Below, one piece after another: positions 25,217 to 32,314 of a stretch of 64,000 bases of DNA (the first letter of the stretch is position 1; the number at the start of each line of letters is the position of its first letter). The DNA is from Bacillus cereus ATCC 14579 (lineage in GTDB: Bacteria; Bacillota; Bacilli; Bacillales; Bacillaceae_G). Below the pieces are notes generated by a model that was given only the letters and a program-made list of their open reading frames with translations, was not told where the DNA came from and did no database searches. Where the stretch lies: positions 4,872,001-4,936,000 of the forward strand of contig NC_004722.1 in assembly GCF_000007825.1 (NCBI RefSeq), given 5' to 3'. The position numbers and the translations under genes are program-made.

Positions 25217-25491
25217 ACCAAACATATATCTTAAACAAGCGTTTGATTAATTCTCCATTTTCTTTCTTAACCTTTGAACTACAGGAGTTTCTTTCTACCG
25301 AACATACAGCTTAAACAAACGTTTGATGAATTCTCTATTTTTCTTTGTTAACCCTTGAGTTACATCGGTTTCTTCCTACCGAACATACAGCTTAAACAAA
25401 CGTTTGATGAATTCTCTATTTTTCTTTGTTAACCCTTGAGTTACATCGGTTTCTTCCTACCGAACATACAGCTTAAACAAACGTTTGATTA
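25217..25491. repeat. 81-bp tandem repeat, about 3.4 copies
   Basis: Copies 2 (25297-25377) and 3 (25378-25458) look identical by eye; copy 1 (25217-25296) is diverged and 80 bp long; copy 4 is partial (25459-25491). Each unit holds TTAAACAAACGTTTGAT, with the perfect palindrome CAAACGTTTG (CAAGCGTTTG in copy 1). It lies between the yusI-like gene and the downstream end of the lipoprotein gene. No gene is seen in the 25.04-25.52 kb gap. Confidence 0.9.
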
Positions 25492-25492
25492 A

Positions 25493-25524
25493 AAAAATAA
25501 GAAGCCTCTTTTGTAGGCTCCTTC
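25493..25524 (-). terminator. Terminator of the lipoprotein gene
   Basis: On the minus strand AGCCT pairs with AGGCT around ACAAAAG, then TTCTTATTTTTTT follows. It touches the last repeat copy. Confidence 0.65.
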
Positions 25525-25525
25525 A

Positions 25526-26053
25526 TTATCTATTTAAATAATCTGCAATTGTTTGAAATACGATGATATACATATTATGAATACTTTCTTCTGTATTTCC
25601 ACCATTCGATAAACCAATTGCCCATTGTTGTCCTTCACCACTTCCGATATTCGCAAACCCTTGCGTATACATAGCATTTACATCTTTTCGGGCACTGTTA
25701 TACTCTATCCCTTTTGTAATAAAAATCGAATATGATTTATCTTGTAAACCGATAAAAAACACTGGTTTCTTTAGTGATGAAAATACATTTTTATATTGCT
25801 CTGTTGAGGCTTCTTGAAAGTGATCTTTCATTATTAGAAAACCATCTACTTCCTTAGATTTCTTTTCCAGTTCCTCTAACTTCATTTCCTCAAACTTTAT
25901 ATTCCTAAACGTATCTTTCGGTTTTTCTCCAACAACTCCAATTACGAGTGCTCTTCCGTTATATTCTAATTTCTCTCCTTCTTTATCCTTTGCACACCCA
26001 GCACCGACTAGGCATATCAATATAAAAAATAAGAAATACGATAAACGCTTCAT
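25526..26053 (-). CDS. Lipoprotein of unknown function
   Basis: The 175-residue protein has a lipoprotein signal ending LVGAGC (Cys20). The mature part is mixed alpha/beta and starts with a VIGVVGEKP segment, with SYSIFITKGIEYNSARKDVNAMYTQGFANIG later. I do not recognise the family. It is a single gene, divergent from the PAP2 gene. Confidence 0.7.
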   Translation of the reverse strand: MKRLSYFLFFILICLVGAGCAKDKEGEKLEYNGRALVIGVVGEKPKDTFRNIKFEEMKLEELEKKSKEVDGFLIMKDHFQEASTEQYKNVFSSLKKPVFFIGLQDKSYSIFITKGIEYNSARKDVNAMYTQGFANIGSGEGQQWAIGLSNGGNTEESIHNMYIIVFQTIADYLNR

Positions 26054-26196
26054 TTAGCACCCTCCCCTTCTTTTTAGTCAAGTGACAAAAACGTAAGGTT
26101 AATTCAAGAAAATGTAAGTAAAATCGATAGCCCAATTCACGTTTCTATATTATAATCAATTGAATTTACTTACATTACTAAACATAGGAGATCAAC

Positions 26197-26844
26197 ATGA
26201 AGAAATTTAAACTTTCATCTTTTCTTCCGTTAAGTTATATACTTCTACTCGTGCTCGTAAGTCCCCTTTACGACGTATTAAATAAATCGACTGTTCACGC
26301 AGTAGACGTTACAACTGTAGTAGATGATTGGATTCCATTTGTAAAAGCATTTATTATTCCTTATTTACTTTGGTTTCCATACTTATACGGCGCACTTATT
26401 TATTACTGTTTTGCTGACCGAAAGCAATATTATGTTACTTTAAGTAGTGTTATTTTTGGAAAGCTTGCTTGTTTTTCTATTTATTATTTTTGGCAAACAA
26501 CTGTACCACGTCCGACTGTCGTTGGAACAGATGTATTTTCTGAACTAGTTCGCTATATTTATAGTATCGACCAGCCAGTAAACTGTTTCCCTAGCATTCA
26601 CGTTCTTACTACATTTGTAATTATGTTAGCTGCCTTTAAGCGTAGAGAACAACATGCTTTTGAATATTACATCCTTACTTTCTTCGGTACACTTATTATT
26701 TTATCAACGCTATTTACGAAGCAGCATGCCTTTTTAGATGCCGTTTCTGGAATGACACTTGCAAGCATACTATACTTCGGAGTTCAGCTCTTATTAGCAA
26801 AAGAACCAATAAAAGTTCCAGTAAAACAAAATCATAAAATGTAA
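26197..26844 (+). CDS. PAP2 superfamily membrane protein
   Basis: The 215-residue protein has about six membrane segments. The phosphatase motifs are present in part: VPRP near 108, CFPSIHV near 131-137 and KQHAFLD near 173-179. Such enzymes remove phosphate from lipids such as phosphatidate or undecaprenyl diphosphate at the outer face. The first lysine of motif 1 is not obvious. GGAGATCAAC precedes the ATG. Confidence 0.8.
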   Translation: MKKFKLSSFLPLSYILLLVLVSPLYDVLNKSTVHAVDVTTVVDDWIPFVKAFIIPYLLWFPYLYGALIYYCFADRKQYYVTLSSVIFGKLACFSIYYFWQTTVPRPTVVGTDVFSELVRYIYSIDQPVNCFPSIHVLTTFVIMLAAFKRREQHAFEYYILTFFGTLIILSTLFTKQHAFLDAVSGMTLASILYFGVQLLLAKEPIKVPVKQNHKM

Positions 26845-26847
26845 CAT

Positions 26848-26881
26848 AAAAAAGCAGACTGTGGCTCAGTCTGCTTTTATC
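26848..26881. terminator. Bidirectional terminator after the PAP2 gene
   Basis: AAAGCAGACTG pairs with CAGTCTGCTTT around TGGCT, with A and T runs outside. Confidence 0.9.
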
Positions 26882-26903
26882 TATTATTAAGGAGATTTTC
26901 AAT

Positions 26904-27917
26904 TTAAGATTGCGGTACAGTCATATCACCAGAATGAATACGACCTGCTTTTTTAAGAGCAATGTAAAGTATATAAGAAACAGCTACTGGAATGACGATA
27001 TAAGTAATTACCATCGCCGGGAGAACTTCCCATCCTTGGCTGGAAATTAAATTAATTGGTGCGATAAGAGAACTTAATCCAAGACCTGCAATTTCCTTTC
27101 CTGCTTCCAGTTGGAAAATTAATGCTGATACTGGACCGACTATAGCACTGGCGACGACAGTTGGGACGAGAATCATTGGATTTTTAGTGATATTTGGTAA
27201 CTGTACTTTCGGAGTACAAAGTGCTTGAGCTAATATGCCACCTAAATTGTTTTCTTTTGCTGAGATGACAGAGAATCCGATAAACTGAGCAACGCATCCA
27301 GCAAGAGCAGCACCACCTGCAACACCGTCTAAGCTAAGTGCAATTGCTAACGCAGCTGATGAAGCTGGAGAGATAAGTAATAGTCCCCAAACTACTGCAA
27401 TGACGATAGAAGCGATGAATGGGCTACCAGCTGAGCTATCTTTAATAAACGCTCCAACTGCATTTAAAACAGGAGTAATATTATGAGATAACCAAATGCC
27501 TACTAAACCAGAACCTAATATGGCCGCAAATGGAACGAGCATCATATCTAACGCAGTTTTTCCGCTTAAACGTTTACCAATATATACAGCTAAAGTTGCT
27601 GTTAATAATGCACCGATTGGCTCACCTGTTTTAATAATTAGACCAGCTTCAGTAATCGAAATGGATCCGGCACCAATCGCTCCGGCTACCATCGCCGAGA
27701 AGATTACAAGACCGTTTGCACCGAGCATAAAAGCAATTCCAGCACCAATTGCCGGTGCCATTAGTGATTTTGCAACAACTCCGATTGTAATAAGTAATGG
27801 TATATCAACAATTCTTCCTATATTTTCGATCAGTAAACCAATTCCGAGGGATACGAAAATACCTTGTGCGATTCCAGCAGATGCTTTAAATACACGAGGC
27901 ATTATATATTCCTTCAT
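26904..27917 (-). CDS. PTS EIIC-like membrane protein (PTS_EIIC_2 type)
   Basis: The 337-residue protein has about ten membrane segments rich in Gly and Ala (GAGIAFMLGANGLVIFSAMVAGAIGAG). It resembles the stand-alone EIIC_2 family, which has no EIIA or EIIB partner nearby here. It lies 22 nt after the lactate dehydrogenase gene on the same strand. This hints at transport of lactate, pyruvate or a related compound, but that is inference. The ATG at 27917 fits AAGG better than the GTG at 27926. Confidence 0.75.
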   Translation of the reverse strand: MKEYIMPRVFKASAGIAQGIFVSLGIGLLIENIGRIVDIPLLITIGVVAKSLMAPAIGAGIAFMLGANGLVIFSAMVAGAIGAGSISITEAGLIIKTGEPIGALLTATLAVYIGKRLSGKTALDMMLVPFAAILGSGLVGIWLSHNITPVLNAVGAFIKDSSAGSPFIASIVIAVVWGLLLISPASSAALAIALSLDGVAGGAALAGCVAQFIGFSVISAKENNLGGILAQALCTPKVQLPNITKNPMILVPTVVASAIVGPVSALIFQLEAGKEIAGLGLSSLIAPINLISSQGWEVLPAMVITYIVIPVAVSYILYIALKKAGRIHSGDMTVPQS

Positions 27918-27939
27918 TTGTTTCACCTTCTCCTATAAG

Positions 27940-28890
27940 TTAGTAACCAATTGTTTTCATATAATCACGTAAAATATCGTTTGATTTTGCGAATCGAGAT
28001 TCTTCATCCTCTGTTAAATTGAGTTCTACAACTTCTCTTATACCGTCTCTAGTAATAATAGCTGGTACTCCTGTACAAATATCATATTCACCGTACTCAC
28101 CATCTAAAATGGCTGATACAGCAATGACACGGTGATCATCATTAAAGATTGAACTCGCAATATATGCTAGAGAATTTCCAATCCCGTAATAAGTAGTTCC
28201 TTTACGTTTATAAATTTCCCAGCCAGCTTTTGCAGTCTTCTCAACAATTTCATCTAAATCTATTTCACCAAATCGCTCTTTTTGTTCTTCTAAAATTTGC
28301 AGAATTGGCTTTCCACCAACAGTTACATGAGACCAAGCAACCATTTGAGAATCACCATGTTCTCCTAATGAATACCCATGAATACTACGAGGATCTACAT
28401 GTAGCATTTCAGATAAAATTGTTCTTAAGCGAGAAGAATCTAGTGATGTACCAGTACCGATTACGCGATTTCTAGGTAATCCAGATAATTTCCACACTTG
28501 ATATGTAATAATATCAACTGGGTTCGATGCAAGTAAGAAAATACCATCAAATCCACTTGCCATTACACCACCAACAACACTTTCCATAATCTTCGCACTC
28601 GCTCCTAAAGTATCTAAGCGACTTTGCCCTGGTTTTGGTGCTGGCCCTGCTGTAATAATGACAATGTCCATATCTTTGCAGTCTTCATAGCTTCCTGCAT
28701 ATACTTTTGTTCTTGTATTTGTAAAGTTAATGCAATGTGATAAATCCATTGCTTCCCCAACTGCACGTTCATGATTTATATCAATTAATAATAGCTCTTC
28801 GCAAATTCCTTGATTTACAATGGAATACGCACAACTGGATCCAACTAATCCAGTACCGATAATTGCAATTTTTCTTGTATGTCTTTTCAT
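27940..28890 (-). CDS. ldh: L-lactate dehydrogenase
   Basis: The 316-residue enzyme interconverts pyruvate and L-lactate with NADH. It has the Rossmann glycines GTGLVGSS at 12-19, the substrate loop PKPGQSRLD with Q89 (lactate rather than malate specificity) and R91, and the catalytic GEHGDS with H178. AGGAGA precedes the ATG at 28890; the open frame upstream to 29043 contains the promoter region. B. cereus-group genomes carry several ldh genes; this one is paired with an EIIC-like transporter. Confidence 0.92.
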   Translation of the reverse strand: MKRHTRKIAIIGTGLVGSSCAYSIVNQGICEELLLIDINHERAVGEAMDLSHCINFTNTRTKVYAGSYEDCKDMDIVIITAGPAPKPGQSRLDTLGASAKIMESVVGGVMASGFDGIFLLASNPVDIITYQVWKLSGLPRNRVIGTGTSLDSSRLRTILSEMLHVDPRSIHGYSLGEHGDSQMVAWSHVTVGGKPILQILEEQKERFGEIDLDEIVEKTAKAGWEIYKRKGTTYYGIGNSLAYIASSIFNDDHRVIAVSAILDGEYGEYDICTGVPAIITRDGIREVVELNLTEDEESRFAKSNDILRDYMKTIGY

Positions 28891-29090
28891 AGCAATCTCT
28901 CCTAATTGATCATATAATCTATTTCTTTTGTTCTTTACATTCTTAATTATAGAGGTTCCCACGATAGAAACCATGGATACTTTGCGAAATGTTGAACAAA
29001 GTTTTTGTCCTTTTTGTGAATTGTCATATTCCATTTTCGTCATATTTGTTACAACTGGAAAAATATTTATTATGTATTTATTGACATATA

Positions 29091-29133
29091 CAAAAAGAAA
29101 ACGAGCGAATAAATTCGCTCGTTTTCTTTTTCC
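29091..29133 (-). terminator. Terminator of the coat protein pair
   Basis: AAAGAAAACGAGCGAA pairs with TTCGCTCGTTTTCTTT around a 4-nt loop, with T-rich flank. Confidence 0.85.
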
Positions 29134-29135
29134 TG

Positions 29136-29384
29136 TTATTCCGCACTTAATTGGCTTTTTAATTGCTGTACAATCATCGGATTAGCAGGTGCTGCCGGTT
29201 TGTAATAACTCTTTTGCTTTGCGTACTCATACATATTACGTTGGCGCGCCTCGTCTTGATTACGAATTTGAATTAACGTTTGATGTAACTGTTCATTATC
29301 AGACTGAGCAATATAATTTGCATAGCTTGTTAAACTTGCATTTAATCCTGCTAAATAATCATTTACCATATCTTTTTCATTCAT
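29136..29384 (-). CDS. Small spore coat protein, CotF-like
   Basis: This 82-residue helical protein (MNEKDMVNDYLAGLNASLTSYANYIAQSDNEQLHQTL, ending in Pro and Tyr-rich KQKSYYKPAAPANP) looks like the C-terminal half of a CotF-family coat protein. It lies 13 nt after a companion gene that looks like the other half. Expression in the mother cell late in sporulation is inferred from family. Confidence 0.7.
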   Translation of the reverse strand: MNEKDMVNDYLAGLNASLTSYANYIAQSDNEQLHQTLIQIRNQDEARQRNMYEYAKQKSYYKPAAPANPMIVQQLKSQLSAE

Positions 29385-29397
29385 TTTCCGCTTCCTC

Positions 29398-29583
29398 CTA
29401 TCCTAGGAAAGTCATTAATTGCTGTTTCGTATTTCGTGCATCTTGCGCATCTTTTTGTAGCATTTGTTTCAGTTGTGGATCTGTACACGTCTGTGCATAC
29501 TGCTCCAACTTGTTAATAATTGTTGCGTGTCCACCAATTAAATGACGTAAGTTTTCTACTTCAAGCTCTGTTAAGTTTTGCAT
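29398..29583 (-). CDS. Small coat-associated helical protein (YusN-like)
   Basis: The 61-residue protein (MQNLTELEVENLRHLIGGHATIINKLEQYAQ) is an all-helical ferritin-like segment typical of CotF-related coat proteins; the region corresponds to yusN of B. subtilis. The ATG at 29583 is preferred because the longer frame includes the ribosome binding site region AAAGGCGGG. It forms an operon with the next gene. Confidence 0.65.
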   Translation of the reverse strand: MQNLTELEVENLRHLIGGHATIINKLEQYAQTCTDPQLKQMLQKDAQDARNTKQQLMTFLG

Positions 29584-29669
29584 ATAACATACCCGCCTTT
29601 CTTTGTTCATTCATCATTAGTATTTGGTTCTTTTTGGATTGTATTCATCAACTTTTCCCACATATAAAA

Positions 29670-29708
29670 AAAATAAAAGATGAATAGCTAAGCCATTCAT
29701 CTTTTATA
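29670..29708 (-). terminator. Terminator of the CPBP protease gene
   Basis: AAAAGATGAAT pairs with ATTCATCTTTT on the minus strand around a short inner helix and is followed by eight T. Confidence 0.85.
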
Positions 29709-29726
29709 CTGGTTATGTATTTATTT

Positions 29727-30440
29727 TTATAGAGATACAATCATACTTATACTCACAAGTAAGTTCCATATAATGTGTAAAATAATACTAGGTATAATAG
29801 ATTGCGTCTTTTTGTATAACATAGCAAATACAATCCCCATAATCATTGCCGTAACCGGAAAACCACCATGAAGAATCCCAAAGATGAAGGAAGAAATAAT
29901 GATACCAACTAGAAAACTATATTTCTTTTCAAAAAATCGATACAAAATACCTCTATATAAAATTTCTTCTTTAATTGGTGTAATTATAGCAACACTTAAC
30001 ACATATATAATACTTTGTAGACTATTTTGAAGTCCTAAGCTCCCTAATTGATCTCGCTGCTGCCCTGCACTTTCAAAGCTAAACAACTCTAACATTACAT
30101 ACTGAGTTAATGCAATGATGATAAAACCTATTAATAAATACAAGTAGGTTTTCCCATTTTTTAAAACAGATACATCCCATATGTTCTTAATAAAATGAAG
30201 CACTGGTTTATAAGCAAATAAAACAATAGTAACAACAGCTGCATCAAATAGAAGTAAATAATATCCCTCTAAATTAGCACGTAATACCTCTTCTCCAAAA
30301 ATTCCAAGGGCTAAAGCAAGGAATAATCCCCCTAAGAGTGAGAACCCTAGAATGCTTGCAATCGTTACAACTAGATTTTTATATGTTATGTTATCTACTT
30401 CTCTTTCTGCATTATACGCGTCTAATACTGTTTTTCTCAT
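29727..30440 (-). CDS. CPBP family intramembrane metalloprotease
   Basis: The 237-residue protein has about six membrane segments. The CPBP (Abi, Rce1-like) motifs are present: EEILYRG at 158-164, FGILHG near 187-192 and ILHIIWN near 221-227. Family members process prenylated or bacteriocin-like peptides or confer immunity. No peptide partner is obvious; a 42-codon membrane peptide gene lies 240 bp away on the other strand. Confidence 0.85.
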   Translation of the reverse strand: MRKTVLDAYNAEREVDNITYKNLVVTIASILGFSLLGGLFLALALGIFGEEVLRANLEGYYLLLFDAAVVTIVLFAYKPVLHFIKNIWDVSVLKNGKTYLYLLIGFIIIALTQYVMLELFSFESAGQQRDQLGSLGLQNSLQSIIYVLSVAIITPIKEEILYRGILYRFFEKKYSFLVGIIISSFIFGILHGGFPVTAMIMGIVFAMLYKKTQSIIPSIILHIIWNLLVSISMIVSL

Positions 30441-30681
30441 ACTATTCCTCCATTTGTTTTCATTACCTTAACAAAAATCCTTTAATACAAATATATAGAT
30501 AATATAACAATTTTTTCAAAAAGAATAATATGCAATTTTACATATTATGAAAACTTTATATTTTATAGTTTTAGGAATAGAATTACTATGCAATAATTAT
30601 TATATGAAATTTCAAAAAACACTTCCTATCCACTATAACCCTCGCATCATATAAAACTTATTAGTTAAAGGAGCAATAAAC

Positions 30682-30810
30682 ATGAAAACACATGACTTCC
30701 TTACAGAAATCCAGAAGGGCTCTGAGCCTAATCCATATCAAGATCCTATTGCATTTATTTTCGTTTGCCTTTCCGTAGCCATATACACATTTTTCAAACC
30801 TGCAAAATAA
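30682..30810 (+). CDS. Small single-span membrane peptide, 42 residues
   Basis: An ATG at 30682 lies 9 nt after AAAGGAG and opens a 42-codon frame. It has a polar N-terminus (MKTHDFLTEIQKGSEPNPYQ) and one membrane span (PIAFIFVCLSVAIYTFF). A bidirectional terminator follows. I do not recognise it. The 240-bp gap upstream is AT-rich and shows no other gene. Confidence 0.55.
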   Translation: MKTHDFLTEIQKGSEPNPYQDPIAFIFVCLSVAIYTFFKPAK

Positions 30811-30858
30811 TATCATGTAATGAGAAAAAGCCTACCGCTCTTTTCAAATCATATGCAC

Positions 30859-30894
30859 TAAAAAACCTTAGAATCACTTCTAAGGTTTTTGTTT
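30859..30894. terminator. Bidirectional terminator between small peptide and tetR genes
   Basis: AAAAACCTTAGAA pairs with its complement around TCAC, with A and T runs. Confidence 0.9.
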
Positions 30895-30904
30895 GCCTCG
30901 CTTC

Positions 30905-31453
30905 TTATTCACGTAATCCTTTAATAAACGTTTCCAATAATACATGTAAACTTATATCCAGATCTAACGGCAAACCAAATCCGCCTTGCTGTTCAATCGA
31001 AGCAAATCCATGACAAATACTTCTGAATCCGCGTGTCGCATGAAGTGCATTCTCTCCTTCTAAGCCATACTGTTGTAAAACCTGAAGACAAAGCTTTACA
31101 ATTCCGTCACCTGCTTTTCTTACTTCTTCATCTCGTAAAAAAGTTGCTTCATATAGTCCAGGATGTTTTCGGACAAATGCTACATACGCTTCTCCTAAAG
31201 CATGAATTGCTTCATCCATCCGTTTATCCTCGGCAGCTTCTTCCAGTCTGTTATGCAGCTTTTTGATTCCGTAAATGCCAAGATTTTTCCGTACATCTTG
31301 TAACCCTTTTACATGATTATATAGTGAGGGCGAACGTACCCCTAACGTTTGCGCTAATGAAGCTAACGTTACTTCTTGTACTCCATTTGCATCTGCAATT
31401 TCTGCTGCTGTTTCTACAATTTTTTGTAATGTAAGTCCGATTCTCGGTGACAT
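30905..31453 (-). CDS. TetR/AcrR family regulator
   Basis: The 182-residue repressor has an N-terminal TetR helix-turn-helix (TLASLAQTLGVRSPSLYNHVKG, about 29-50) and a C-terminal ligand domain of the WHG type (HATRGFRSICHGFASIEQQGGFG). It starts 4 nt after the stop of the metallo-hydrolase gene, so both share one transcript. Two inverted repeats in that operon's promoter are its likely operators. Confidence 0.88.
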   Translation of the reverse strand: MSPRIGLTLQKIVETAAEIADANGVQEVTLASLAQTLGVRSPSLYNHVKGLQDVRKNLGIYGIKKLHNRLEEAAEDKRMDEAIHALGEAYVAFVRKHPGLYEATFLRDEEVRKAGDGIVKLCLQVLQQYGLEGENALHATRGFRSICHGFASIEQQGGFGLPLDLDISLHVLLETFIKGLRE

Positions 31454-31456
31454 CAA

Positions 31457-32179
31457 TTAACCCTCTTTTCTACTTTCTATATTCCGCTTCGCTTCTTTAA
31501 TAGCAAGCTCTATGAAAGCCACTGGATCGTTTATCATTTTTCCATGTCCTGCCGCAAGCAAGGAAGGCTCATATTCGCTTAGCTTCTGTGCACTTTGTAA
31601 TGATATTTCTTTGCTCCACGTTGCCATCGCCGGAAACGGAAACCAAAATTTCATTTGTCCTGAAACAGCCATACCTCCTCTTGTTTGGAATGCATCTCCG
31701 ACAATAAGAGCTTTATTTCTTACATCAAGAAACGACATGGAGCCTGGCGTATGTCCCGGTGTCATAATCGCAAGAAGCGATCCAACTCGGTCGCCATCTT
31801 CTAATAAAATATCAGGTACCGTTTTTATCTTTTTAGGTACACCGCCTTTTATTGGCGTATTCGGTTCATCCTTTTGTAACGTCGTATCTCCTTCTAACAG
31901 CTTTCCGTCCCGCTTAGAAATATAGACTGGAACATGAGGAAGTACTTCTTTTAATGCGTCTAATGCACCGATGTGATCATCATGCGCATGTGTTAATACA
32001 ATCTTAGTAATTGGTTTTCCTATTTTCTCAGCCGCCTGTAAAATACCTTTTGCGCTATATGGCAAAGCCGCATCAATTAAAGTTAAACCAGCTTCTTCCT
32101 CCACAAAGTAACAATTCACAGGAAACACTCTTGGCAAAAATGACAATTGATATACCGTTTTTTCATGTATCATCCTCAT
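31457..32179 (-). CDS. MBL-fold metallo-hydrolase
   Basis: The 240-residue protein has the beta-lactamase-fold zinc motif HAHDDH (about 64-69), then GHTPGS and AAGHG. It lacks a signal peptide and should be cytosolic. The substrate is unknown; glyoxalase II-like or lactonase activities occur in the family. It is the first gene of an operon with the TetR regulator. Confidence 0.85.
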   Translation of the reverse strand: MRMIHEKTVYQLSFLPRVFPVNCYFVEEEAGLTLIDAALPYSAKGILQAAEKIGKPITKIVLTHAHDDHIGALDALKEVLPHVPVYISKRDGKLLEGDTTLQKDEPNTPIKGGVPKKIKTVPDILLEDGDRVGSLLAIMTPGHTPGSMSFLDVRNKALIVGDAFQTRGGMAVSGQMKFWFPFPAMATWSKEISLQSAQKLSEYEPSLLAAGHGKMINDPVAFIELAIKEAKRNIESRKEG

Positions 32180-32201
32180 AGTCCCATCTCCCTTTTCACA
32201 A

Positions 32202-32251
32202 AAACTAATACCATTAGTTTTATTATACTAATGGTATTAGTTTTATGTCAC
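32202..32251 (-). promoter_or_regulatory. Promoter with two operators for the MBL-TetR operon
   Basis: On the minus strand GTGACA (32251-32246) and TATAAT (32227-32222) are 18 bp apart. One inverted repeat, ACTAAT-N3-ATTAGT at 32227-32241, lies in the spacer. A second, AAACTAAT-N3-ATTAGTTT at 32202-32220, covers the start of transcription. The same half-sites 23 bp apart suggest autorepression by the TetR protein. Confidence 0.75.
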
Positions 32252-32267
32252 TAAAAAAATTTTTTTC

Positions 32268-32306
32268 AAAAAAAGAACAGTAGCCGTATAAACGACTACT
32301 GTTCTT
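32268..32306 (-). terminator. Terminator of the fad operon
   Basis: AAGAACAGTAG pairs with CTACTGTTCTT on the minus strand and runs into seven T. Confidence 0.9.
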
Positions 32307-32314
32307 TAAAGATA

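Noticed and set aside
25217..25491. Possible CRISPR array
   Set aside because: The 80-81 bp units are contiguous tandem copies with no variable spacers and no cas genes nearby.
27496..27972. Plus-strand ORF of 158 codons opposite the EIIC-like gene
   Set aside because: Shadow of the Gly/Ala/Ile-rich membrane protein on the other strand; no start signals.
28891..29043. Upstream extension of the lactate dehydrogenase frame (51 extra codons)
   Set aside because: The true start has AGGAGA and the normal family N-terminus; the extension lies in the promoter region.
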